Of a DNA stretch of 64,000 nt, positions 55,101 to 61,769 are shown piece by piece. Numbering within the stretch: position 1 is the stretch's first letter; each line of letters opens with the position of its first letter. Under the pieces are notes generated by a model, which saw nothing but the letters and a program-made list of their open reading frames with translations, was not told where the DNA came from and did no database searches. The stretch is from the NCBI RefSeq assembly GCF_900110835.1, contig NZ_FOJG01000001.1:3627499-3691498 (forward strand), given 5' to 3'. Source of the DNA: Chitinophaga arvensicola (lineage in GTDB: Bacteria; Bacteroidota; Bacteroidia; Chitinophagales; Chitinophagaceae). The translations under genes and the position numbers were made by a program.

Positions 55101-55155
55101 AGCTCCATAGGGGCATAGCAATGCCAAGCCCTATAAGCGCAACGATTTGTTTCAT
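52114..55155 (-). CDS. susC: SusC/RagA-family TonB-dependent outer membrane transporter
   Basis: A 1013-residue outer-membrane channel. A signal peptide (about 1-20) is followed by a carboxypeptidase-regulatory-like domain (about 23-100; SGTIRSARLEPLPGISIKVK) and the TonB box/plug start EVVVVGYGTQKKSDLTGSV. The SusC plug follows (ALYVIDGFPVYNDN, VLKDASAAAIYGARGANGVV), then a 22-strand barrel with typical YRVNF-type strands. No N-terminal STN/anti-sigma-interacting domain is present. It forms a pair with the downstream SusD and imports a glycan, probably sulfated. Confidence 0.95.
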   Translation of the reverse strand: MKQIVALIGLGIAMPLWSFGQQSPTISGTIRSARLEPLPGISIKVKHTGKGAITNGSGQYTLAATPQDTLLISGIGYQLLQVPVNGRTKIAIQLEEDATALGEVVVVGYGTQKKSDLTGSVTSISAEQFRKTPSVSLDNGLRGRAAGVQVTAASNQPGGVSTIRIRGNNSVNTGSEPLYVIDGFPVYNDNSGAGASAGPKLNALSLINPNDIVSIEVLKDASAAAIYGARGANGVVLVTTKKGETGATKIEFNTYYGTQEAAKKLPLLNATEFAQLVNDANGTTVFTPQQIAAFGKGTDWQHEVLRKAPLQNYQLAASGGDARTKYAVSLNYYNQQGIIINSDFSRYSTRFNFERQATTRLSFGSNLTIARTNANQALSATGGGEGTIGVIGSALAFSPILPVYKADGTYVLENDRGIPMGNPVATAKELTNNSVNNRVLGNIYASYKILAGLEFRTSIGADILSTKEKYYAPRTTLRGYSLQGIGSASSANATSLLNENTLTYKKQIAKHSLTALAGFTVQQYQRDIVTSSASGFVNDLLGADNLGSGAIVNTPVTNVNTWSLASFIGRINYAWNNKYLLTLTARADGSSKFGANNKYGYFPSGSVAWKLSEEEFIKDLNVFHELKLRGSYGKTGNQEINSYQSLAGLSNMSYIIGDNVVKGYAPGNIPNKDLKWETTSQSDIGLDASFFRGRLTVTADAYYKKTTDMLLWVNVPWSTGFTSALQNIGSVENKGLELAVSALITDRKLRWNTTFNISANRNKVLSLGPIEQILTGEINGYLKISDPIVIRPGQPLNAFYGYVSDGIFQLKDDIAGSAQPTAKPGDRRYKDVLADGKLDAKDRQYIGNAQPKFFGGMTHDFAWNNFDLSASFNWVYGNTILNSTRAELDLPTGQKNSSARVKDRWTPTNPSNSIPRASLNRSFLFSDAQLEDGSYFRLGNLSLGYNLPRKWLQAAHLERLRVYVAAQNLFTITHYTGYDPETNQSGQDNILRGIDSDAYPSAKTYMVGINLGL

Positions 55156-55507
55156 ATGTTGATAAATTGAATTTCTACAGACAATAAGGATGCTGCAGCA
55201 ACGGATTGCTATTTTTTCTTTCGTTCACGATAAGATGTTGCAGTGACTACTTATTCATTTTAGTTGACAATGTTGAATGTTGCGCTACAGGTAAGTATTG
55301 GTGGGTTATTTACCTAAGTGATGGCAAAGATATTTTTATTATCCTACAAATCCTATAGACTATTAAATTTTTTTAGGAAGAGGGATGTTTATGTTTTAAA
55401 ATATAATTTTAGGCTTTACTGGATACTAGTAGGGCATTTGTTTTTAATCGTCAACACGACAAGTTTATAGCAACTGTAGGTATTTATAAACGAAATGTAA
55501 TAGTAAA
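55156..55507. other. Divergent regulatory region between susC and the orphan gene at 55508
   Basis: A 352-base AT-rich gap without a gene. It holds the susC promoter (see 55325-55332) and presumably the promoter of the opposite gene. No operator or sigma/anti-sigma gene was recognised. Confidence 0.5.
55325..55332 (-). promoter_or_regulatory. Bacteroidota -7 element (TATCTTTG) for the susC-susD-sulfatase transcript
   Basis: A perfect TAnnTTTG match on the minus strand, 170 bases before the susC ATG. A TTTG lies further upstream but at an unusual spacing of 14 bases. It implies a leader of about 160 bases. Confidence 0.5.
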
Positions 55508-55972
55508 ATGGATATGCAGACGACTAAATGGATATTGGATAGAGAGACAGCGATTGCGAGTCTCCGTGACACCAGATTATGTCTGTTGACATATCCGATG
55601 TTGATTTACCCGAACAAGCTTTTTGACGAACTGGAGAAACTCAGTCACAAAACAATTTCACGGAAACAGATACCTGATTGGGCTACCTTTGTGAAAGAGG
55701 ATAGAGATATGACCAGTGCCGCATTTTATAAGGTCTTTTTTGACCAGATGGATCCAGCGGAACTTGTGCTGTTGGTTACCGACGAAGGCCATGAGAAAGG
55801 CTGTTTTTTTAAATTCTATATTCATGAGTTTATGGATTTTAGTGAGTGGTACGAAGCATATTTTAATCGCGACATCTTTCAGTTTAGCGATTACGTTGCG
55901 TTATTTCCCGGGCTGCATAAAATGAAGGTGACAGACGATGAAGGAGGGGTTAGTGAGATTGATATATGGTAA
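55508..55972 (+). CDS. Orphan protein of unknown function in an AT-rich island
   Basis: A 154-residue protein without signal peptide or membrane segment. It is acidic in its second half, with the stretch VLLVTDEGHEKGCFFKFYI and a Trp/Phe-rich run. No family is recognised. The base composition is more AT-rich than the adjacent genes. With the next two genes and a CPCC remnant it looks like part of a cluster of immunity-like orphans, but no toxin gene is present. The ATG at 55508 gives the full frame; MQTTK at 55514 is an alternative start. Confidence 0.55.
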   Translation: MDMQTTKWILDRETAIASLRDTRLCLLTYPMLIYPNKLFDELEKLSHKTISRKQIPDWATFVKEDRDMTSAAFYKVFFDQMDPAELVLLVTDEGHEKGCFFKFYIHEFMDFSEWYEAYFNRDIFQFSDYVALFPGLHKMKVTDDEGGVSEIDIW

Positions 55973-56124
55973 TATGTATTTATGATATCTGTGCGGTTTG
56001 TTTTTGGGAAGATGATGGTATCTCAGAGAAAGATAAGTATAGTTACCCCAACAGAATGAGCTTAAAGGAAGCGAGGTTGAATTTTAAAGAAGTTGGTGCA
56101 ATGCATGCTATGTTTTTTGGATAG
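55966..56124 (+). pseudogene. Remnant of a CPCC-type cysteine-rich protein
   Basis: A 52-codon frame overlaps the 3' end of the preceding gene. Its product contains YDICAVCFWEDDG followed by NRMSLKEARLNFKEVGAM. This matches the C-terminal half of the CPCC (Cys_rich_CPCC) family, whose usual pattern is a CPCC motif, a spacer, then CPVCFWEDDG and NRVSL.EA..NF...GA. The N-terminal CPCC half is missing. The fragment begins right after the previous gene's stop, suggesting deletion. It may be untranslated. Confidence 0.55.
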
Positions 56125-56234
56125 ACTAGACCCGGAAAGACTGTTTCAGTATGCACTCAAAGGATGACAAAGTATTTTTGACAATAAGACAGTGACTATG
56201 AAATGGTCATTTTTCAAAATCGCATTTAATAAAC

Positions 56235-56630
56235 ATGATTGAAAAATTTGCTTTTCAGAAAGGGGGAGTTGGTGTAGCTGTAATTTTGAATGCGGTAGAA
56301 ATCAGGGATCCCGTGATATCCGACACTGATCTGTTGGTAAGTGATGGGATTTATGTACGGTTTAGTGCTTCTTCGATTTTTTTAACACCGCATAACATTG
56401 AGGAATACTTATTTAGGGCGATCAGGGAACAGGCGGATAGTATTCAGGACTCATCAGGCAGTAACATCTGTTTTGATATTCTGGAGGTCATGTCCACGAT
56501 GGATGCTTTTAAGGATGAAGCGCTGTATGTTGTGATGAGGGCGTGGCTATCCAGATACTATGATCTTGCTTTACCACCGATACTAGTAGAAGTGGATTTT
56601 GAAAGCAGGAGATTTTTGTTTGATATCTGA
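56235..56630 (+). CDS. Small orphan protein of unknown function
   Basis: A 131-residue protein with no signal peptide; it starts MIEKFAFQKGG and has an alternating hydrophobic pattern (VGVAVILNAVEIRD, LLVSDGIYVRFSASS) that suggests an alpha/beta fold. A C-terminal strand reads VEVDFESRRFLFDI. No family is recognised. It shares the AT-rich composition and strand of its neighbours and resembles the size range of bacterial immunity proteins. Confidence 0.5.
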   Translation: MIEKFAFQKGGVGVAVILNAVEIRDPVISDTDLLVSDGIYVRFSASSIFLTPHNIEEYLFRAIREQADSIQDSSGSNICFDILEVMSTMDAFKDEALYVVMRAWLSRYYDLALPPILVEVDFESRRFLFDI

Positions 56631-56670
56631 ATAATTTTTAGCGTGGTCTTTTGCGTTGTTTATTATTTAA

Positions 56671-57252
56671 ATGCTTATAATAATGCATGTTCAATTTAAT
56701 CTCCAAACGTTAGGCTATATCGTTGCCGAATTTGAAACAAAAGCCGGAAAGATAAAGATAGGTCATAGCTCAACGTATGGAGACCAATTCCAGGAACTTC
56801 TGAATAAGATTTTTCATATTTATCAATTGGAGAGAAGATCTGAAACAGACTTTTTCCCTTGCTCTTTTGAAGTGATGTGGTATGATGATCGTGTTAACTA
56901 TGAATGGCGGATTGAGTGTGATCATGCAGCATGCAAGCTACAGGTAAAGGTATTTGAATTGTCAACTTCTGATAAGAAATACAGACGGGAGCTGGTAAAT
57001 GAAATAATCAGCCTGGATAGCTTGCTGGGAGATATTTTGCTGTCGTTGGAAAACTTATGGCACCGGTTTGGATTTATTGGTTATAAAACAAATTGGGAAG
57101 TTGGCAATTTTCCGATGTATGAATTGCTTACTTTAAAGGCGGATAGGTCAGGATGGAATATATTGCCGGAGAAAGCAAATGAAGAGGATGATTGGCGACA
57201 GAAAGTTGCAACAGAGAACGAAATAGATTTACTTTTATTTAAAAAGCCATAA
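56671..57252 (+). CDS. Orphan protein of unknown function
   Basis: A 193-residue soluble protein (start at 56671; the later ATG at 56683 is also possible). It carries alternating polar/hydrophobic strands (MHVQFNLQTLGYIVAEFE, FEVMWYDDRVNYEWRIECD), then helices, and ends acidic (EEDDWRQK). No family is recognised; the pattern could suit an immunity or small-barrel protein. It is the last gene of the AT-rich island and is followed by a perfect terminator. Confidence 0.5.
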   Translation: MLIIMHVQFNLQTLGYIVAEFETKAGKIKIGHSSTYGDQFQELLNKIFHIYQLERRSETDFFPCSFEVMWYDDRVNYEWRIECDHAACKLQVKVFELSTSDKKYRRELVNEIISLDSLLGDILLSLENLWHRFGFIGYKTNWEVGNFPMYELLTLKADRSGWNILPEKANEEDDWRQKVATENEIDLLLFKKP

Positions 57253-57255
57253 TAT

Positions 57256-57290
57256 AAAAAAGTGCGGCCAGATGATGGCCGCACTTTTTT
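57256..57290. terminator. Bidirectional terminator between the orphan island and the DUF1349 gene
   Basis: A perfect 15-bp stem (57256-57270 with 57276-57290) with a five-base loop. A-run and T-run ends make it work in both directions. Confidence 0.92.
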
Positions 57291-57294
57291 AATA

Positions 57295-57897
57295 CTACTT
57301 CTCCGCCACCACTTTAAAATCCTCAAACACCACATCAAACGCTAACTTCCCCGGAGCTGCCGCCACAGGGCCTATCTGCACTTTTCCACCCGGAGGAAAA
57401 TATGCCAGTCTCAGCATATCAAATTTCTTATTATCAAAAGAGTACTCAATCTGTACATAATCGCCTTTGCGCAGCAATTTCAGCCACATACTCTTTGGGC
57501 TGTCGTGGCGCGGTACTACCGACCAGTCGGATACTTCCCGGGTTACTACTGCACTTACATTCTGTACGCCGTCTACATATTCAATACCGGTTTTAATCCA
57601 GTTTTTGGCATCGGTACGGATCATCAGGCCTGCCTGATGGAACAGCTCTTTATAATGACCGGTAATTTTAACGGTAGCGGTAAAATCCCCTTCCTGTTCC
57701 TGGAAATAAAAAGGACCATTATCGCGGATAAAGCCATAGTGTGTTACCTGCCAGTAATCGGTACCGGGGTCAACGGTCACGTTTATCTTGTTCTTATCGG
57801 CCGACCATTTCTTAGGGGCATTATACCATTGCATAGTTTGTGCTTTTAATCCCATACTGAGCGCTATGAAAGCGGATATTGCTACAAGTCTTTTCAT
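57295..57897 (-). CDS. Secreted DUF1349 (concanavalin A-like) protein
   Basis: A 200-residue exported protein: signal peptide (about 1-20, ending KAQT) and a jelly-roll of the DUF1349 family (DNGPFYFQEQEGDFTATVKI, DQAGLMIRTD-like segment HQAGLMIRTDAKNWIKTGI, SPKSMWLKLLRKGD). The family appears with glycan-active enzymes and may bind carbohydrate. It has no catalytic motif I can name. It is a single gene, convergent with the orphan island and divergent from the PIG-L operon. Confidence 0.88.
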   Translation of the reverse strand: MKRLVAISAFIALSMGLKAQTMQWYNAPKKWSADKNKINVTVDPGTDYWQVTHYGFIRDNGPFYFQEQEGDFTATVKITGHYKELFHQAGLMIRTDAKNWIKTGIEYVDGVQNVSAVVTREVSDWSVVPRHDSPKSMWLKLLRKGDYVQIEYSFDNKKFDMLRLAYFPPGGKVQIGPVAAAPGKLAFDVVFEDFKVVAEK

Positions 57898-58022
57898 GAT
57901 GTTTCCGTAAAAATTTGTGCTAAGATGATAAATATTCCCGGGAACTGGTAATTTTTAGTGATGGGTAGCTGGGCGGGATTTGTTAACTTTAGTAACCCTG
58001 TTTAACCTGCCCATCTAAAGTT

Positions 58023-58688
58023 ATGATTATGAGTGAAGAAAACCCTGCCGTAAAGAAAAGCAAATCCGTGGCCGTTATCGTTGCCCATCCAGACGATGAA
58101 ACTTTATGGTCCGGAGGTACAATATTGTTTCATCCGCAATGGAAGTGGACGGTCGTCAGTTTGTGCCGCGCAAAAGATACCGACAGAGCCCCTAAATTTT
58201 TCAAGGCATTACAGTTGTACGGGGCACAGGGGATAATGGGAGACCTGGATGATGGTCCTGAACAAACACCGTTACCTGATGAAGAGGTAGAAAACCAGCT
58301 TCTGGCATTATTACCGGTGCAACATTACGATCTTATTATCACCCATCATCCCAATGGCGAGTATACCCGCCACCTGCGTCATGAAGAAGTGAGCCGCGCC
58401 GTGATCCGGCTGTGGCAGCAACATAAAATTGAAATGGATGAACTCTGGGTATTTGCTTATGAAGACGGACTCAAGTCCTATTTCCCTGAGCCGATACCGG
58501 AGGCCACTATCTATCATGTATTGGATAAAGACATCTGGCAACGGAAGTATGAAGTGATGACCAACACATATGGTTTTACGGTGGATAGCTGGGAAGCAAC
58601 AACAACACCGCTGGCAGAATCATTCTGGTGTTTCAGTAACCCGGAAGAAGCCCTGCAGTGGCTCCATAGTTTACCGTCTGAATTATGA
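58023..58688 (+). CDS. PIG-L family deacetylase
   Basis: A 221-residue zinc-dependent amidohydrolase-like protein. The metal-binding motif is VIVAHPDDETLWSGG, with a second histidine pair in ITHHPNGEYTRHLRHEEV. The family includes GlcNAc-PI deacetylase, MshB and BshB, which remove acetyl from amino sugars. It is the first gene of an operon: its stop codon overlaps the ATG of the GT4 gene. This suggests removal of acetyl from a substrate used or made by the glycosyltransferase. The start at 58023 is one of two Met (58029). Confidence 0.9.
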   Translation: MIMSEENPAVKKSKSVAVIVAHPDDETLWSGGTILFHPQWKWTVVSLCRAKDTDRAPKFFKALQLYGAQGIMGDLDDGPEQTPLPDEEVENQLLALLPVQHYDLIITHHPNGEYTRHLRHEEVSRAVIRLWQQHKIEMDELWVFAYEDGLKSYFPEPIPEATIYHVLDKDIWQRKYEVMTNTYGFTVDSWEATTTPLAESFWCFSNPEEALQWLHSLPSEL

Positions 58689-59830
58689 AAGTACTTTTGT
58701 TATTCGATTATCCGCCGGCCCCCGGCGGACTGGCAACACAAGGGAACTTATTGTACCAGGGGCTATTGGAAATCGGGGTTAATGCCGTTGCCGTGCATTA
58801 CGACTCGCCCCTGGAAAAGGAGTGGTACTACCACTGGTTTAAACCGGATGTAGTAGTGGGAGTAGGCTACTGGGGCTATTGCCCGCAACTCATCCTGCAC
58901 CCGCAGCAATTCGGCGTACAACCGGTACCGTGGTTGGTGGCAGATGGTTATATTGCTAATTACCAGGAGGTGCTGAATAAATTACCACTCATCCTCGTCA
59001 CCTCGCAATGGGTAAAGGAAATGTACATGCGTGACGGCATCAATGGAGCGAACATTGCGGTGCTGCCCGTAGGATGCAATACAGACAGATTTGTACCACT
59101 TCCTAAAAGTGATCCGAAGGTAATGGGGGTAAGAGCATCTATGGGTGTTGCACCGGATGAACTGATGCTGCTTACCATTGGCGGTGATGCCTGCTCAAAA
59201 GGCGCCAGGGAAGTGATGCAGGCGCTTGCGGAGTTGAAAGGCCAGGTACCGGACAAATGGAAATATATCTGTAAAGTATGGCCGCAGCAACGTACCAGTA
59301 TTCAGAACCAGTATGACCTGGAGCTGGCAGCCGAACTGGGTTTGAGTGACCACGTACAATATATTACCAGTATCATTTCCCGGGAAGAAATGCCTTATCT
59401 CATCAATGCCTGCGATATTTATGCAGGCCCTTCCCGTCTCGAAGGATTTGGCATGCCACAGGTGGAAGCCGGCGCCTGTGAGAAACCCGTGATCGGTATT
59501 CAGGCCATGGGTATGCGTGATACGCTGGTACATGAAGAAACTGCATTGCTGGCAGGTGTGGCGGAAAAAATTGTAGTGAATGAAGTAGTGCTCGGCAAGG
59601 AATCAGGTTTCGAAACCAATCATAAAGTAATATTCACAACGCCCCGTACGGTAGATTACCGGGCGGACGTAAATGATATCCGGCAGTATCTGCAGCGTCT
59701 GATGACAGATGCCGCCTGCAGGGAAAGGTTGGGAAAAGCAGCAAGGCAGAGAGTTGTAGCAAAGTTTGATTACAGAATGGTAGCGAGGCAGTTTGTGCAG
59801 TTGATGTATGAAAAACTTAATATCCGTTGA
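58685..59830 (+). CDS. Glycosyltransferase family 4 protein
   Basis: A GT-B retaining glycosyltransferase of 381 residues. The N-terminal Rossmann domain starts VLLLFDYPPAPGGLATQGN (positions 2-20) and the C-terminal domain shows LLTIGGDACSKGAREVMQAL and the donor-site YAGPSRLEGFGMPQVEAGA with the EX7E-type pair. It does not look like BshA, lacking that family's GGSGVVATELG-like N-terminus. It overlaps the PIG-L gene by four bases and the GH100-like gene begins three bases after its stop, so the three form one transcript. Confidence 0.92.
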   Translation: MKVLLLFDYPPAPGGLATQGNLLYQGLLEIGVNAVAVHYDSPLEKEWYYHWFKPDVVVGVGYWGYCPQLILHPQQFGVQPVPWLVADGYIANYQEVLNKLPLILVTSQWVKEMYMRDGINGANIAVLPVGCNTDRFVPLPKSDPKVMGVRASMGVAPDELMLLTIGGDACSKGAREVMQALAELKGQVPDKWKYICKVWPQQRTSIQNQYDLELAAELGLSDHVQYITSIISREEMPYLINACDIYAGPSRLEGFGMPQVEAGACEKPVIGIQAMGMRDTLVHEETALLAGVAEKIVVNEVVLGKESGFETNHKVIFTTPRTVDYRADVNDIRQYLQRLMTDAACRERLGKAARQRVVAKFDYRMVARQFVQLMYEKLNIR

Positions 59831-59832
59831 AC

Positions 59833-61017
59833 ATGGACACTTCTTCCTGGTTAACTATCAACGCAGCCCGGGATGCCGCCCTGAAGGTATTGCTGCATAA
59901 TGTGAATGGTCCCTTTCATGGACTTCCCCGCACCGCCGGCTGGGGATACCCGGAACCATACACGCGCGATCTGCTCATTTCTTTCTTCGGCATCGGTGTA
60001 AGCGGCAACGATATCCTCATTAACAGCATCCGGAAAGTACTCGAAACACTCGCGAAAAATCAAACCCCGCACGGGCATATTCCTTCGCTTGTGCATGATA
60101 AACAGGATCTCGGTGCGAGCGACAGTACACCTTTATTTCTGCTCGTAGCGGGGATGTACCGGCAACTCACCGGAGAGCATACCTTCCTGGAAGAAGCCGT
60201 GAACAATTCATTGCAGTGGATGGAATACCAAAGTCCTTCCGATCGTTACCTGGTAGCGCAACAGCCTACCAGCGACTGGCGCGATGAGCAATGGGTGCTG
60301 GGTTACGGCCTGTTTGTAAATACACTGGTATACAGCTACCTGCGTATGCTCGGTCGTCACGAACGGGCAGATAAAGTAAAGCAGGCCATGGGAAGATTTA
60401 CTATTACAGGTGGGGTACAGCACCGGCATGTGCACGAAGGCCTTGTGGTGAAACATAAGCCTTATTACGCGATGTGGTCTTACAAAGTACTGAGCAGCGA
60501 ACGGTTTGATCTGCTGGGCAACAGCCTGGCAATTCTATCCGGACTTGCAGCACCCACCAGGGCTGCGGAGATGATAGCCTGGGTGGAAGAAGAATGTGCG
60601 GCGTTGCAGAAAAGCGGCGACCTGGCCGTTTCTCTTCCTCCTAACTTCTTCCCCTATACGAAACCGGGCGACAACGACTGGCATGAAAGATATACCTTTT
60701 TTAATCTGCCCGGTGAATACCACAACGGTGGTATCTGGCCTTTCATCTGTGGCTTTTATGTGGCAGCGCTGGTAGCGGCGAAAAAGTACCGGCTGGCGGA
60801 AGAAAAACTACTGGAACTGACCAGGGTGATCACCATTACCAATTCCGGTACGGTCGACTACGGCTTCAACGAATGGCTGAAAGCGCAGGATGGCGCCGCA
60901 AAAGGGCAGGAGTGGCAAACCTGGAGTGCCGCCATGTACCTGTATGCTGTTAAATGTGTAGAAGAAAGACGTACCCCGTTTTTTGAAGAAATGCGTGCCC
61001 GCCTGCCGGTTGCTTGA
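59833..61017 (+). CDS. GH100-like alpha/alpha-barrel glycosidase (neutral invertase-like)
   Basis: A 394-residue cytoplasmic protein with the pattern of (alpha/alpha)6-barrel hydrolases: GWGYPEPYTRDLLISFF near residues 35-51, then DSTPLFLLVAGMYRQLTG, WRDEQWVLGYGLF, NGGIWPFICGFYVAALVAA and GFNEWLKAQDG. These blocks recall alkaline/neutral invertases of GH100. The substrate could be sucrose or, given its neighbours, the glycoside made by the GT4. The start ATG at 59833 is preferred over the TTG at 59827. It is shorter than plant invertases because it lacks their N-terminal extension. Confidence 0.75.
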   Translation: MDTSSWLTINAARDAALKVLLHNVNGPFHGLPRTAGWGYPEPYTRDLLISFFGIGVSGNDILINSIRKVLETLAKNQTPHGHIPSLVHDKQDLGASDSTPLFLLVAGMYRQLTGEHTFLEEAVNNSLQWMEYQSPSDRYLVAQQPTSDWRDEQWVLGYGLFVNTLVYSYLRMLGRHERADKVKQAMGRFTITGGVQHRHVHEGLVVKHKPYYAMWSYKVLSSERFDLLGNSLAILSGLAAPTRAAEMIAWVEEECAALQKSGDLAVSLPPNFFPYTKPGDNDWHERYTFFNLPGEYHNGGIWPFICGFYVAALVAAKKYRLAEEKLLELTRVITITNSGTVDYGFNEWLKAQDGAAKGQEWQTWSAAMYLYAVKCVEERRTPFFEEMRARLPVA

Positions 61018-61098
61018 TAATTTTATGGGAGATAGCAGGGCAGGTTTGCACGAATGGTACTACCTTTACCCCGTAAATATCCCAACGTTTTAAAATTC

Positions 61099-61725
61099 AT
61101 GAAGATGAGATCCTATACCTCTCTGCTGCTGATGGCAGTTTTGGCTACTACTTTCGTTGCCTGCGGCAAACTGGAAATGGCCACGCCGGATACCCCGCCC
61201 CCTGTAAATCCACCTACTACACCACCGGTTACCGGGGACAAAAAAATTGAAGGCACCTGGAATTTTGTGGGTGTGAAAGTAAACAGTACCAGCACTACGA
61301 TAAATAACACGATGAAAGCCACTTTGCGCACAGATTACACCACCTTCAACAATAAAGGGGTTTGCAGCATTGACGGTAGCAACTTTAGTATTACGGGTTT
61401 GAGTTATTCCATTGATGCCATGTCCAGGGCAATTATGTATATGGACGGACAACTGGTAACAGATATGGATATTCCTTTCGTGATGACGATGGATCCCTAT
61501 TCTGGAAAGGCGCCCTACAAACGGATCGGGACAGATTCTATTTACTTCAGCAAAGGGTTGCTGGAAATGCCTTCCAGCATGGGAGGAGTTGTAGAGGCAC
61601 AGGCATCCGGAGGTAAAATATCCTGGCGCGGTGATACACTTGTTATCACCACTATGCTTAACCAGATGGTAGAGGGTTCGCTTGTGCAGGCAACAGCAGA
61701 AACGAAACTTGTAAAGAAGCCATAA
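61099..61725 (+). CDS. Lipoprotein of unknown function
   Basis: A 208-residue predicted lipoprotein. Lipobox LATTFVAC lies near residue 19, then a Pro/Thr-rich linker (TPPPVNPPTTPPVTG) and a beta-rich domain (KIEGTWNFVGVKVNSTS, GGKISWRGDTLVITTMLN) resembling lipocalin-like proteins. No specific family is recognised. The ATG at 61099 starts the signal; upstream codons to 61054 are not part of it. It follows the GH100-like gene by 81 bases, possibly as a separate unit, and ends at a hairpin. Confidence 0.7.
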   Translation: MKMRSYTSLLLMAVLATTFVACGKLEMATPDTPPPVNPPTTPPVTGDKKIEGTWNFVGVKVNSTSTTINNTMKATLRTDYTTFNNKGVCSIDGSNFSITGLSYSIDAMSRAIMYMDGQLVTDMDIPFVMTMDPYSGKAPYKRIGTDSIYFSKGLLEMPSSMGGVVEAQASGGKISWRGDTLVITTMLNQMVEGSLVQATAETKLVKKP

Positions 61726-61730
61726 GTAAT

Positions 61731-61761
61731 ATCACCGGTTACTTCAGGAGTAACCGGTGAT
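61731..61761. terminator. Hairpin between the lipoprotein and the convergent secreted-protein gene
   Basis: A perfect 13-bp inverted repeat (61731-61743 with 61749-61761) with a five-base loop, between convergent stop codons. No strong T-run follows on either side. Confidence 0.7.
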
Positions 61762-61769
61762 GTCAATAT

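Noticed and set aside
58685..59830. GT4 gene as bacillithiol glycosyltransferase BshA
   Set aside because: Despite the PIG-L neighbour, the N-terminus and spacing differ from BshA, and no BshC gene is present.
61113..61331. Minus-strand frame opposite the lipoprotein
   Set aside because: It is a shadow of the lipoprotein gene, without a domain or start signal.
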